Source: Alphaproteobacteria bacterium (GTDB lineage: Bacteria; Pseudomonadota; Alphaproteobacteria; Bin95). Taken from it: 32,228 nt of DNA. The notes under the pieces are model-generated. The model had not been told where the DNA came from. It saw only the letters and a program-made list of their open reading frames with translations, and made no database searches. The translations under genes were made by a program, and so were the position numbers. This document shows positions 21,650-30,737 of the stretch, piece after piece; within the stretch, counting starts at the first letter, position 1; every line of letters starts with the position of its first letter. The stretch is taken from NCBI GenBank assembly GCA_022826185.1, contig JAJDVH010000258.1:1-32228 (forward strand), read 5' to 3'.

Positions 21650-23503
21650 TCAACCCCGGGACGCGACGGGAAATTCGCGCCGGACATCGCGGGCGGGCAT
21701 TGAGGCCGGCGCCGCGCCGTTGCCCCCGGCAGTGAACTGGAGGTCCGCGAGGCGCGCGTAGAGGCCGCCCGCCGCCAGTAATTCCTCGTGCGTGCCGGTG
21801 GCGACGGCCCGTCCCCGGTCCAGCACCACGATGCGGTCCGCGTTCATCACCGTCGCAAGGCGGTGCGCGATGACGATGGTGGTGCGACCCCGCGACAGGC
21901 GGGCGAGCGCGTCCTGGATCAGCCGCTCGTTTTCCGAATCGAGCGCGCTCGTCGCCTCGTCCAGCAGCAGCACCGCCGGGTCGCGGAGGATGGCGCGAGC
22001 GATGGCGAGGCGCTGGCGCTGGCCGGCGGAGAGGCGCACGCCGCGCTCGCCCAGATAGCTGTCATAGCCCTCGGGCAGGGCGCGGAGGAATTCGTCGGCC
22101 GCGGCGGCCTTCGCGGCCTCGACGATCTCGGCGCTGCTCGCATCCGGGCGCCCATAGGCGATGTTCTCCCGCGCCGTGGTCGAGAACATGACCGGCTCCT
22201 GGGGCACGAGGCCGAAGCGCGCGCGCACCGCCGCCGGCGCCGCACGGCAGATATCGACGCCGTCGAGCGTTATCCGCCCCCCGGTCGGGTCGTAGAAGCG
22301 CAGCAGCAGGTTGAAGAGCGTGGACTTGCCCGCTCCCGACGGCCCGACCACGGCGACCCTTTCGCCCGGCGCTATGTCGAGGTCGAATTCGCCGAGCACA
22401 GGCCTGTCCGGCGCGGAGGGATAGGCGAAGGTCGCCGCCTCGAACGCCACAGCGCCGCGCGACGGCTCGGGCAGCGCTGCCGGACTGGCGGGCGCGGCGA
22501 TTTCCGGGCGCGCCGCCAGCAGGTCCAGCAACCGCTCGGTGGCCCCCGCCGCGCGCTGGAGGTCGCCCACCACCTCGCTGAGCGCGCCGAGCGCAGCGGC
22601 CGCCACGACCGCGTAGAAAACGAAGGCCGAGAGGTCGCCCGCCGACATCGTGCCGGCCATCACGTCGCGCCCGCCGAGCCAGAGGATGGTGCAGACCGCG
22701 CCAAGCGCCAGCACGATCACGATCACGGCGAGCGCGGAGCGCACGCGGGTCCGCCAGATGGCCGTGCGGAACGCCTCCTCCACGCGCATGGAGAAGTCCA
22801 CGATATCCAGGGCTTCGTGGCCGAACGCCTGCACCGTGCGCACCGCCGAGATCGATTCCTCGACATGCGCGCCGACATCCGCCACCCGGTCCTGCGCCGC
22901 GCGGGACAGGCGGCGCACCCGCCGCCCCAGCAACAGGATCGGCAGCAGCACCAGCGGAATGACCAGCACCACCAGCCCGGTAAGGCGCGGGCTCGTGACC
23001 AGTAGCAGGGCCGCGGCGCCGGCGAACAGCAGCAGGTTCCTGAGCGCCATCGAGACCGTCGAGCCGACGACGGTCTGGATCAGCGTGGTGTCGGTCGTCA
23101 GCCGGGACAGGATTTCGCCCGTCTTCGTGACCTCGAAGAAGCTCGGGCTGAGCTTCAGGATGTGGGCGAACACGTCGCGGCGCAGGTCCGCCACCACCCG
23201 CTCGCCGACCCAGGCGACCAGATAGGACCGGCAATAGGTGGCGGCAGCGAGCACGACGATGACGCCGAGCAGGATGACGAGCGCCGCGTCCAGCACGGCG
23301 GGATCGTTGCCGGCGATGCCGTTGTCGACGAGGTGGCGCAGCCCCATGCCGATGCCGAGCACCGTGCCCGCCGCGACCATGAGCGCGACGGACGCGCCGG
23401 CGGCCTGCCGCCAGTAGGGGGCTAGATAACCCGCCAGCGCGCGCAGGGGGCGCAGGTTGCGCGAGGCCTCTCGGGCTGACATGGCCGGGTTCGGTCGTCG
23501 CAT
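21650..23503 (-). CDS. MsbA-like ABC exporter (fused permease and ATPase)
   Basis: A 617-aa half-transporter that would work as a homodimer. The membrane domain has six helices (about 35-55, 72-92, 152-170, 175-193, 257-277, 292-312). The nucleotide-binding domain has Walker [11 protein letters not shown] (386-395), signature LSAGQ (491-495), Walker B VLLLDE (511-516) and the switch His in IAHRLA. The sequence fits the lipid/multidrug exporter group that includes MsbA. The substrate cannot be deduced, though lipid-linked cargo is plausible. I chose ATG 23503; an internal ATG at 23482 also fits. A C-terminal tail after the ATPase is probably flexible. Confidence 0.9.
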   Translation of the reverse strand: MRRPNPAMSAREASRNLRPLRALAGYLAPYWRQAAGASVALMVAAGTVLGIGMGLRHLVDNGIAGNDPAVLDAALVILLGVIVVLAAATYCRSYLVAWVGERVVADLRRDVFAHILKLSPSFFEVTKTGEILSRLTTDTTLIQTVVGSTVSMALRNLLLFAGAAALLLVTSPRLTGLVVLVIPLVLLPILLLGRRVRRLSRAAQDRVADVGAHVEESISAVRTVQAFGHEALDIVDFSMRVEEAFRTAIWRTRVRSALAVIVIVLALGAVCTILWLGGRDVMAGTMSAGDLSAFVFYAVVAAAALGALSEVVGDLQRAAGATERLLDLLAARPEIAAPASPAALPEPSRGAVAFEAATFAYPSAPDRPVLGEFDLDIAPGERVAVVGPSGAGKSTLFNLLLRFYDPTGGRITLDGVDICRAAPAAVRARFGLVPQEPVMFSTTARENIAYGRPDASSAEIVEAAKAAAADEFLRALPEGYDSYLGERGVRLSAGQRQRLAIARAILRDPAVLLLDEATSALDSENERLIQDALARLSRGRTTIVIAHRLATVMNADRIVVLDRGRAVATGTHEELLAAGGLYARLADLQFTAGGNGAAPASMPARDVRREFPVASRG

Positions 23504-23853
23504 CGCCTGTCTTCGTTCGCCGCAGCGCAACGGGTAATAGCCGCCGCGCGGCCCCGCGCATAGTGCTGGCGGCCCGGTTGGCGCGACACAGGCTTCAAAG
23601 GCGTTCCGACAGCCGGCGTATCGGCCTATGCCGCGCTTGCACTGATCTTTCCCAGAACGCAGACTGACTCCGCCATCAACAACGAGGCATCCCGCTCCGT
23701 CGGGTCGCCCGCTGAATAGAACAGCCTGAACCCGGCACGGGGTAGCTCCCTGCGCCTGGCGAATAGGTGGGGTCTCTCACGATAGCCTCGTGTGTTGATG
23801 GCAACGGCCCGACACCAGCGTCGGGCCTTGCGAGGTCTGCCGTGTCGAGCGCA
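23504..23853. other. Intergenic stretch with a possible gene remnant
   Basis: This 350-bp spacer lies between two divergent genes. It holds the promoter regions for both, which I cannot resolve by eye, and on the minus strand an open segment (23626-23803) described separately. No repeat element or RNA gene is seen here. Confidence 0.5.
23626..23803 (-). pseudogene. Possible truncated C-terminal gene fragment
   Basis: An open minus-strand segment of about 58 codons ends in TAG and reads like the end of a real protein. It includes NTRGYRERPHLFAR, AGFRLFYSAGDPTERDA and LLMAESVCVLGKI, a mixed hydrophobic and charged composition unlike the Arg/Ala-rich shadows elsewhere. By my count about 17 of 58 third positions are A or T, more than in core genes, similar to the nearby FkbM gene. 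No start or ribosome site is evident, and its 5' side is occupied by the opposite-strand glycosyltransferase. I do not recognise the family. It could be a remnant left when the cassette arrived, or chance. Confidence 0.3.
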
Positions 23854-24573
23854 ATGCCGCCCATCTTCGTCATCTCCCTCGCTCGGGACGTCGAGCGCCG
23901 CGCGGCCATGCGGCAGGAGCTTGCCGGATTCGACTTCGAATTCTTCGACGCCGTGGACGGGAACGCACTGGACGAGAGCGCATACCGGCGCCGCATGCAG
24001 ACGGACTGGTGGCGCATCATGCGGGGCCGCGAACTGGCTCCGGGCCAGATCGGCTGCCTGCTGTCGAACTGGCTCATCTGGCAGCGCATGGTCGAGGCCG
24101 GGACGCCCTGCGCCATCGTGCTGCAGGACGATGCGCGGCTGGAAGACGGGTTCGCCGTCATCATCGAGGAGATCATGAAGGCCGATGTCGAGTGGGACAT
24201 CGTGAACCTCGCGCCGAAGCGGCAATACCGCATCGACCGGATGCTGGCCGTGCTGGACGGCGTTCGCTGGCTTGTCCGCTACCGCCGCCGCTTCGGCGGC
24301 GCCGTCGGCTACCTCATCCGGCTGGAGGCGGCCGAGGCGCTGCTTCACTACTGCTGGCGCATCCGCGCGCCGATAGACTGGCTCTATGCGGAATGGTGGC
24401 AGAACGGGCTGACCTTCCTCGCCGTCGATCCCGCAATCGTCCGACATGCGGGCGTGCCGCCCACCATCACGACGCGGCCGAAGGCAAAGCGGACTGTTTT
24501 GGAGCACGCGGCCGCGGCCAGCTACCGTCTGGCGGACTGGTTGCGCCGTTGCCAGGCGCGCAAGTCGTCATGA
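23854..24573 (+). CDS. Glycosyltransferase family 25 protein
   Basis: This 239-aa protein fits GT25, enzymes that add galactose or glucose to lipooligosaccharide cores from UDP-sugars in the cytosol. Evidence: the opening IFVISLARDVERR, the conserved LAPGQIGCLLSNWLIW block (61-76) and the metal/sugar-binding LQDDARLEDGF (90-100), whose DD corresponds to the DxD-like site. The C-terminal part is Arg/Lys-rich, as expected for membrane-surface binding. ATG 23854 is used; a GTG at 23842 with GAGG upstream would add four residues. It forms a small surface-glycan cassette with the FkbM methyltransferase downstream, separated by a partial palindromic repeat. Confidence 0.82.
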   Translation: MPPIFVISLARDVERRAAMRQELAGFDFEFFDAVDGNALDESAYRRRMQTDWWRIMRGRELAPGQIGCLLSNWLIWQRMVEAGTPCAIVLQDDARLEDGFAVIIEEIMKADVEWDIVNLAPKRQYRIDRMLAVLDGVRWLVRYRRRFGGAVGYLIRLEAAEALLHYCWRIRAPIDWLYAEWWQNGLTFLAVDPAIVRHAGVPPTITTRPKAKRTVLEHAAAASYRLADWLRRCQARKSS

Positions 24574-24580
24574 CAGGCCC

Positions 24581-24687
24581 ATACCAGCGGCCGTTGACAG
24601 GAACCCATGACGGTTTCGACGCCCACTACCCCGATCGCTCCTCGTCCACAGGCTCTTCCGTCATGCCCGGAACAAGTCCACGGCTGT
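24581..24687 (+). repeat. Half copy of the palindromic element found at 11310-11505
   Basis: It starts with ATACCAGCGGCCGTTGAC and continues through GGAACCCATGACGG, TTCGACGCCC and CCGTCATGCCCGGAAC. This follows the reverse complement of 11505-11410 in order with scattered changes. The second arm is absent. It begins 7 bp after the glycosyltransferase stop. Confidence 0.7.
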
Positions 24688-24804
24688 CCGGTTCAGCCAT
24701 TGGGCGAAGCCGGGCGATACGGGTGGTTAACTCGCCTGTATAGGTGAACACGAAGCATAAATCCGGCCCGGATGTCCGGAAAGTCGAATTGAGGAGTGTT
24801 GACG

Positions 24805-25635
24805 ATGAGTCGGATTCTGGCCTGGATAATTTATGTCATTGCCCATGCCATCACCTGTCCTTTTGGCAGTAAACGCAGGCTCAAGGCATTGTATCGCGCT
24901 CATTCAATCCTGCTGCAAAGGAGATTCTTTATTTCCGACACATGCCGGGGCGCGCTGCAATTCGGCTCGGAGAGCGGCGTACGGTTCTCGCAGCTTGAGC
25001 GTTCCGAGCCCGATACCATCGAGTGGCTCGATAATTTCCCGGGTGAACCTGTAATATTCTGGGACATAGGCGCTAATGTGGGAGTGTATAGTCTTTATGC
25101 CGCCTTGCGCCCGAATGTGCAGGTGCTCGCTTTCGAGCCCGGCGCAGCTTCCTACAGGGCGCTCAACAGGAATATAGAGCTGAACGGCATGGACGACCGG
25201 ATAACGGCGTTGCCTGTCGCCTTTTGCGCCAATACGAAAATCGACATGCTGAACATGGACAACACGGAACCGGGCGGCTCGAAACACGGTTTCGGCGCCG
25301 AAGTCGACCAGCTCAACAATGCCATCGACGTCAGGTTCCGCCAGGGCGCCGTCGGGTTTTCCATAGATGATTTCGTCGGGCTGTTTTCGCCGCCGCTTCC
25401 GACCCACCTGAAGATAGATGTGGACGGCCTGGAGCCCGATATTCTCCGCGGCGGGCGAAATACGCTTTCGGCCCCGACCGTCAGATCCGTCATTGTCGAG
25501 GTCGAGGGTAGCGAGGCGAGGGCGCGCAGGCTTGTCGCGTTGATGGCCGATGCCGGTTTCGTTCCGAGGTCGAGGCCCGGGGATTCGCCGGCTTGCCGCA
25601 ATGTTGTCTTTGACAGGCTGCGGGAAGGCGCTTGA
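24805..25635 (+). CDS. FkbM family SAM-dependent methyltransferase
   Basis: A 276-aa methyltransferase of the FkbM family, which O-methylates sugars or polyketides. The SAM motif is [11 protein letters not shown] (86-96), followed by AFEP (109-112) and the catalytic-region [15 protein letters not shown] (203-217). A hydrophobic N-terminus (residues 5-18) may bind the membrane. GAGGAG at 24791-24796 is eight bases before ATG 24805. Its base composition is visibly lower in GC than the neighbours, with many A/T third positions, which suggests horizontal transfer. With the GT25 gene it probably decorates a surface glycan, but the acceptor is unknown. Confidence 0.87.
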   Translation: MSRILAWIIYVIAHAITCPFGSKRRLKALYRAHSILLQRRFFISDTCRGALQFGSESGVRFSQLERSEPDTIEWLDNFPGEPVIFWDIGANVGVYSLYAALRPNVQVLAFEPGAASYRALNRNIELNGMDDRITALPVAFCANTKIDMLNMDNTEPGGSKHGFGAEVDQLNNAIDVRFRQGAVGFSIDDFVGLFSPPLPTHLKIDVDGLEPDILRGGRNTLSAPTVRSVIVEVEGSEARARRLVALMADAGFVPRSRPGDSPACRNVVFDRLREGA

Positions 25636-25693
25636 GCGCCGGGCCGGCCTTCGCTATACAGGCGCGCCTTGCCCTGTTGGGAGTGCCGCCCCG

Positions 25694-25915
25694 ATGAAAG
25701 CCGACATCCACCCCGACTATCACGAAATCAATGTCGTGATGACGGACGGGACCGAATTCAAGACGCGCTCCACCTGGGGCAGCGAGGGCGACACGCTCAG
25801 GCTCGATATCGACCCGTTGTCCCATCCGGCGTGGATCGGCGGCAATCAGCGACTCGTCGATACAGGCGGCCAGGTCGCGCGCTTCAACAAGCGCTTCAAG
25901 AATTTCGGGATCTAG
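25694..25915 (+). CDS. rpmE: 50S ribosomal protein L31, zinc-free type
   Basis: A 73-aa ribosomal protein L31. It opens with [19 protein letters not shown] and continues with [16 protein letters not shown], both characteristic of alphaproteobacterial L31. The four zinc-binding cysteines of the C+ form are absent, so this is the C- form that does not depend on zinc. The ATG at 25694 gives the normal length. The N-formylglutamate amidohydrolase gene begins 15 bp after its stop, so rpmE may supply the promoter for the following trehalose operon. Confidence 0.95.
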   Translation: MKADIHPDYHEINVVMTDGTEFKTRSTWGSEGDTLRLDIDPLSHPAWIGGNQRLVDTGGQVARFNKRFKNFGI

Positions 25916-25930
25916 CCGCCGCGCCCGCTT

Positions 25931-26842
25931 ATGGACGGCGAGACGCTCTCGCCTGCCGCGATCCGGCCCGCACCGGCGGCGCCCTGCAACGGCGCAGCGC
26001 ATGAGGTGCAGCGGCCGGAAGAGCAATTGCTCCCCATCGTCGTCGCAAGCCCGCACAGCGGCGCGGTCTATCCGCGCGCCTTCCTGGACGCCTCCCCGCT
26101 CGACCTGGACCTGCTGCGCCGCAACGAGGACTGCCATGTGGACCGGCTGGGAGCCGGCGCGGTCTCGATAGGGGCGCCGCTGCTACGCGCGCATTTCCCC
26201 CGCGCCTTCCTGGACGTCAATCGCGAGCCCTGGGAGCTGGACCCGGCGATGTTCGCGGAGCCGCTGCCGGGCTATGTGAAAACCAGGACGCCGCGCATCG
26301 CCGCCGGGCTCGGCACGATTCCGCGCTCTGTCGGCATCGGGCTCGAGATCTATCGCGGCAAACTGACCTTCCGGGAAGCCCGGCAGCGGGTCGAGCGGCT
26401 GCACACGCCCTACCATGCGGCGTTGACGGGGCTGGTCGAGGAGACGCGCCGGCAATTCGGGAAAGCGCTCCTCATCGACCTGCATTCGATGCCGTCGGCA
26501 AGCTGGGGCGGGCGATGGGCGGAAGGCGCGCGAGGCGCGGACATCGTGCTGGGCGACCGCTACGGCACGGCCTGCTCGCGTGACATCATCGCCGCGGCCG
26601 ACGCGCATCTGAAGGACCGGGGCTACAGCGTCGTGCGCAACGACCCCTATTCCGGCGGATACACGACGCGGCGCTACGGCCGGCCCGACAAGGGCCGCCA
26701 CGCGCTCCAGGTCGAGATCAACCGGGCGCTCTACATGGACGAGGCGACGCTGGCGCCCGGACCCGGATTCGCCAGTCTGGCCCGCGACCTCACGGCCCTG
26801 TTCGAATGCCTCGGGGCCGCCCTGCAACCGCAACCGGCATGA
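25931..26842 (+). CDS. N-formylglutamate amidohydrolase family protein
   Basis: The 303-aa protein belongs to the HutG-type N-formylglutamate amidohydrolase family, zinc enzymes that split N-formylglutamate at the end of one histidine degradation route. Visible motifs are SPHSG (40-44), RNEDCHVD (64-71), FPRAFLDVNREPWELD (89-104), LIDLHSMPS (181-189) and the C-terminal LQVEINRALYM. The first 30 residues are a Pro/Ala-rich extension that may not be translated, since the ATG at 25931 lacks a clear ribosome site. No other hut gene is here. Its TGA overlaps the otsB start (ATGA). The actual substrate may be another formyl or acyl amino acid. Confidence 0.85.
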   Translation: MDGETLSPAAIRPAPAAPCNGAAHEVQRPEEQLLPIVVASPHSGAVYPRAFLDASPLDLDLLRRNEDCHVDRLGAGAVSIGAPLLRAHFPRAFLDVNREPWELDPAMFAEPLPGYVKTRTPRIAAGLGTIPRSVGIGLEIYRGKLTFREARQRVERLHTPYHAALTGLVEETRRQFGKALLIDLHSMPSASWGGRWAEGARGADIVLGDRYGTACSRDIIAAADAHLKDRGYSVVRNDPYSGGYTTRRYGRPDKGRHALQVEINRALYMDEATLAPGPGFASLARDLTALFECLGAALQPQPA

Positions 26843-27564
26843 AGCCGCCCCGCGTCACCGCCGGCGACGCCCTGTTCCTCGACCTCGACGGGACGCTGAT
26901 CGAAATCGCGCCCGCCCCGGACGCCGTGCGGCCCGCGCGCGGCCTGCCGGCGCTGCTCGAAACCCTGTCGCGGCGCAGCGGGTCGGCGCTTGCGATCGTC
27001 AGCGGCCGGCGCGTTTCCGAAATTGACCGGATCCTGGCGCCGTTGACCCTGCCCGCCGCCGGCCTGCACGGTCTCGAACGGCGCTCCGCGGGCGGAGCTT
27101 TCCACCCGCCCCCTGCCCTGCCCCGCCATGACGAGCTCCGGGCCGCGCTGCGGGACTTCGCGGCCGGCCATCCGGGCCTCCTGCTGGAAGACAAGGGCGC
27201 GGCGCTCGCCGTGCATTACCGCGCGCGGCCCGACCTCTGCGCGTCGGTAGCTGCTACCGTAGAGGCGGCGCTGGGCGGCGCCCGGCGGGGAATCGCCGTC
27301 CAGCGCGGAAAGGCGGTGATCGAACTCCGTCCCGAGGGGGCGGACAAGGGCACGGCCGTAACGGCGTTCATGTCCGAACCGCCATTCGCCGGCCGCCGCC
27401 CGGTGTTTGCCGGCGACGACTTAACCGACGAAGCTGCCTTCCGCGCCGTGCGTGCGAAGGGCGGCGTGACCGTACGCGTCGGCGGCGACGGCGCAACCGA
27501 CGCCGAGTGGCGCCTCGCGGATGTCGCGGCGGTCCATGCCTGGCTGGCTGCAATGGAGGGATGA
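26839..27564 (+). CDS. otsB: Trehalose-6-phosphate phosphatase
   Basis: This 241-aa HAD-superfamily phosphatase converts trehalose 6-phosphate to trehalose in the cytosol. The nucleophile motif is DLDGT (15-19), motif II is IVSGR (53-57), K170 precedes the third motif, and the metal-binding motif is GDDLTDE (192-198), characteristic of OtsB. Length is normal. The start ATG overlaps the upstream amidohydrolase stop, and the GH15 gene begins one base after its stop, so it is tightly coupled on both sides. Together with otsA two genes later it completes the OtsAB pathway. Confidence 0.93.
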   Translation: MKPPRVTAGDALFLDLDGTLIEIAPAPDAVRPARGLPALLETLSRRSGSALAIVSGRRVSEIDRILAPLTLPAAGLHGLERRSAGGAFHPPPALPRHDELRAALRDFAAGHPGLLLEDKGAALAVHYRARPDLCASVAATVEAALGGARRGIAVQRGKAVIELRPEGADKGTAVTAFMSEPPFAGRRPVFAGDDLTDEAAFRAVRAKGGVTVRVGGDGATDAEWRLADVAAVHAWLAAMEG

Positions 27565-27565
27565 G

Positions 27566-29344
27566 ATGCGCTCGCTCGAACTCAGCATGATCGGCAACAG
27601 CAGCTACGCCGCACTGATGGACCCGCGCGCGCGCATCGTATGGGCCTGCATGCCGCGCTTCGACGGCAACCCCGTATTCTGCGACCTGCTGGAGCCGGAG
27701 ACGGAAATCGGGTTCTACGAGATCGAGATCGAAGGTTTCCAGCGCAGCGAGCAGACATACCGGCCCAACTCGGCCATCGTCGAAACCTGCCTGTTCGCGG
27801 AAAACGGCGCCGCCATCGAGATCCTGGACTTCGCGCCCCGGTTCAAGCAGTTCGGGCGGCTCTTCCGGCCGTTGAGCCTCGTGCGGCGCATCCGCCGGCT
27901 GGGGGGCGCGCCGCGCATCCGCATAAGACTGCGCCCCGCCAGCAATTATGGCGCCGAACCCGCCCAGGTGACGCGCGGCAGCAATCACATCCGCTATATC
28001 CTGCCGGACCATGTCCTGCGCCTGACCACGGAAGTGCCGGTCTCCTTCGTGTATGACGAGACGTCGTTCCTCCTGGACAAGCCTGTCGATCTCATCCTGA
28101 CGCAGGATGAGGCGCTGACGCGGCCGGTGCATGAGGTCGCGCGCGAGTTCGAGGAGCGGACCGACGAGTACTGGCGCGAATGGGCGCGCTACCTGGCCGT
28201 GCCGTTCGAGTGGCAGGACGCCGTCATACGCGCGGCGATCACGCTCAAGCTCTGTTCGGTCGAGGACAGCGGCGCCATCGTCGCGGCCGTCACCACCTCG
28301 GTGCCGGAGGCCGCGGGCACGGAGCGCAACTGGGACTACCGCTTCTGCTGGTTGCGCGACGCCTATTTCACCATCCGCGCGCTCAATCGCCTCGGCGCGA
28401 CGCGCACGATGGAAGAGTTCCTCCGCTACATTCTCAATATCGTCGCCTCAAGCCCGGACGGCCGCCTGCAGCCCGTGTTCGGCGTCCAGATGGAGACGAC
28501 GCTCTCGGAGTCCTCCGTCGAAACGCTGGCCGGCTATCGCGGCCACAGCCCCGTGCGCGTCGGCAACCTCGCCTATGTGCAGACCCAGCACGATGTTTAC
28601 GGCGCCGTCGTGCTCGCCTGCGCGCAGGCCTTTTTCGACCGGCGCATCGACCTGCATGGCGACGACCGGCTGTTCGAGACCCTGGAGCGCATCGGCGAGA
28701 CGGCGGCGCGCATGTTCGACCAGCCCGATGCCGGCCTCTGGGAGCTGCGCGGGCGCGAGCGCCCCCACACCTTCTCGGCGCTGATGTGCTGGGCCGCCTG
28801 CGATCGCCTGGCCCGGATCGCCATGCAGCTCGACCATCCGGACCGCGCATCCGTGTGGAACGGGCACGCCCGGACGATCCGCGCCCGGATCGAACGCGAC
28901 GGCTGGAACGAGGAGAAGCAGGCCTATGTCAGCGCGTTCGGCGGCACGGAGGTGGATGCCGCCCTGCTGCTGATGCACGAACTCTCGTTCTGCGAGGCCG
29001 ACGATCCCCGGTTCCTCGGCACCATCGCCGCCGTGGAACGCGAGCTGCGCCGCGGCGACCATGTGTTCCGCTATGTCGAGGAGGACGATTTCGGGACGCC
29101 GCACAACGCATTCAATGTCTGCACTTTCTGGTATATCGATGCGCTGGCGGCGGTCGGCCGCCGGGACGAGGCGCGGCGGCTGTTCGAGAACATGCTCGCC
29201 TGCCGGAACCGGGCGGGGCTGCTGTCGGAAGACCTGGACACCAGGACGAACGAATTGTGGGGCAACATTCCCCAGACCTACAGCATGGTCGGCCTGATCG
29301 TGTCGGCGCTGCGGCTTTCCAGGTCCTGGGAGGAAGCGTTCTGA
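27566..29344 (+). CDS. Glycoside hydrolase family 15 protein (probable trehalase)
   Basis: A 592-aa GH15 enzyme. The N-terminal beta-sandwich (about 1-200) leads to the (alpha/alpha)6 barrel with RNWDYRFCWLRDAYF (254-268), the proposed acid E393 in GLWELRGRE, and the proposed base E555 in LLSEDLD, followed by NELWGNIPQTYS. No signal peptide is present, so it acts in the cytosol. GH15 includes glucoamylases and also mycobacterial-type trehalases. The position between otsB and otsA makes trehalose the likeliest substrate, which is inference from context. GGAGGG precedes ATG 27566. The otsA start follows its stop by 13 bp. Confidence 0.9.
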   Translation: MRSLELSMIGNSSYAALMDPRARIVWACMPRFDGNPVFCDLLEPETEIGFYEIEIEGFQRSEQTYRPNSAIVETCLFAENGAAIEILDFAPRFKQFGRLFRPLSLVRRIRRLGGAPRIRIRLRPASNYGAEPAQVTRGSNHIRYILPDHVLRLTTEVPVSFVYDETSFLLDKPVDLILTQDEALTRPVHEVAREFEERTDEYWREWARYLAVPFEWQDAVIRAAITLKLCSVEDSGAIVAAVTTSVPEAAGTERNWDYRFCWLRDAYFTIRALNRLGATRTMEEFLRYILNIVASSPDGRLQPVFGVQMETTLSESSVETLAGYRGHSPVRVGNLAYVQTQHDVYGAVVLACAQAFFDRRIDLHGDDRLFETLERIGETAARMFDQPDAGLWELRGRERPHTFSALMCWAACDRLARIAMQLDHPDRASVWNGHARTIRARIERDGWNEEKQAYVSAFGGTEVDAALLLMHELSFCEADDPRFLGTIAAVERELRRGDHVFRYVEEDDFGTPHNAFNVCTFWYIDALAAVGRRDEARRLFENMLACRNRAGLLSEDLDTRTNELWGNIPQTYSMVGLIVSALRLSRSWEEAF

Positions 29345-29357
29345 GGAGGCTGCACCC

Positions 29358-30737
29358 GTGAGCCGGCTGGTCGTCGTTTCCAACCGCGTGGCGCCGGTCG
29401 ACGAAACCAAGCCGACTTCCGGAGGACTGGCGGTCGCCGTCCTGGCTGCGCTGAAACGCTCCGGGGGCATATGGTTCGGATGGAGCGGCGACGTTTCCGA
29501 CGTGCCCGACGAAGCCGTGAACAAGGTCCGGTCCGGCAGACTGACCTACGCGACCTTCGATCTGTCCACCCGCGACCATGACGAGTACTACAACGGCTTC
29601 GCCAACAGCACGCTCTGGCCGCTGTTCCACTACCGGCTGGACCTCGCGAATTTCAGCCGCCGCAACTATACGGGCTACCGGCGCGTCAACGCCTATTTCG
29701 CCCGCAAGCTGATCGACCTGATCGAGCCGGACGACATCATCTGGGTTCACGACTACCACCTGATCCCGATGGCGGAGGAGCTCCGCCGCGCCGGCGTTTC
29801 CAACCGTATCGGTTTCTTCCTGCACACGCCGCTGCCGCCACTGGAGCTGCTGCTCGCACTGCCGGAACACCAGGAACTGATGCGCTCGTTCTTCGCCTAC
29901 GACCTGATCGGCTTCCAGACCGCGGCCGACCGGCGCAGCCTGCTCGACTACGCCATCCAGGAGGCCGGCGGCGAGATGGCCGGGGAAACGATCTTCCGGG
30001 CGCTCGGCCGCACGGCCTCGGCGGAAGTCCATCCCATCGGGGTGGATACGGACAATATCGAGCGGATGGCGGCCGGCGCCGCCGCGGCCCGCTACGGCGC
30101 GCGCCTGCGCACCAGTCTCGGCGGGCGCCGGCTCATCGTCGGCGTGGACCGGCTGGACTATTCGAAGGGCCTGCCGGAGCGTTTCATGTCCTTCGGCCAC
30201 CTGCTGAACGCATATCCGGCCAACCGGAACCGGGTGAGCCTGATGCAGATTGCAACGCCCACCCGGACAGGGGTTCCCGAATATGTGGAGATTCGCCGGA
30301 CGCTCGAGACGCTGGCCGGCCACATCAACGGCGAGTTCGCGGACTTCGACTGGGTTCCCATCCGCTACCTCAACAAGAGTTTCGCCCGGCGCACGCTGTT
30401 CGGCCTGTTGCGCACCGCGCAGGTCGGGCTCATTACCCCGCTACGCGACGGCATGAACCTCGTCGCCATGGAATATGTGGCATCGCAGCCGCCGTCGGAC
30501 CCGGGCGTTCTGGTGCTGTCGCGCTTCGCCGGCGCAGCGCATTCGATCCCGGGCGCCATAGCCGTCAATCCCTACGACACGGAAGGCGTGGCGGAGGCCG
30601 TCCAACTGGCGCTGGACATGCCGCGGGAAGAACGTGTCGCACGCTGGCAGTCGAATATGGAGGCGCTGCGCCGCAACGACGTCAACAGTTGGCGCGAAAC
30701 CTTTGTCAGCCGCCTTGCGGAGGCGCCGTTCGCGTGA
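29358..30737 (+). CDS. otsA: Alpha,alpha-trehalose-phosphate synthase (UDP-forming)
   Basis: The 459-aa GT20 enzyme makes trehalose 6-phosphate from UDP-glucose and glucose 6-phosphate. Signature segments are LVVVSNRVAP (4-13) with R10, the TSGGLAVAV nucleotide loop (20-28), IWVHDYHL, VGVDRLDYSKGLPERF and, near the C-terminus, LRDGMNLVAMEYVA with the UDP-sugar glutamate. GTG 29358 is the start, with AGGAGG about eight bases upstream. Its TGA overlaps the GTG of glucokinase. Synthase and phosphatase are separate genes here, with the GH15 hydrolase between them. Confidence 0.94.
   Translation: MSRLVVVSNRVAPVDETKPTSGGLAVAVLAALKRSGGIWFGWSGDVSDVPDEAVNKVRSGRLTYATFDLSTRDHDEYYNGFANSTLWPLFHYRLDLANFSRRNYTGYRRVNAYFARKLIDLIEPDDIIWVHDYHLIPMAEELRRAGVSNRIGFFLHTPLPPLELLLALPEHQELMRSFFAYDLIGFQTAADRRSLLDYAIQEAGGEMAGETIFRALGRTASAEVHPIGVDTDNIERMAAGAAAARYGARLRTSLGGRRLIVGVDRLDYSKGLPERFMSFGHLLNAYPANRNRVSLMQIATPTRTGVPEYVEIRRTLETLAGHINGEFADFDWVPIRYLNKSFARRTLFGLLRTAQVGLITPLRDGMNLVAMEYVASQPPSDPGVLVLSRFAGAAHSIPGAIAVNPYDTEGVAEAVQLALDMPREERVARWQSNMEALRRNDVNSWRETFVSRLAEAPFA

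Noticed and set aside
20145-21653. 502-residue minus-strand open frame opposite the transaminase
   Set aside because: A shadow of a gene with an intact PLP lysine and family motifs.
23676-24233. Minus-strand open frame opposite GT25
   Set aside because: It opposes conserved GT25 motifs. Only the part before the GT25 start, in another frame, looks protein-like, and that is listed separately as a possible remnant.
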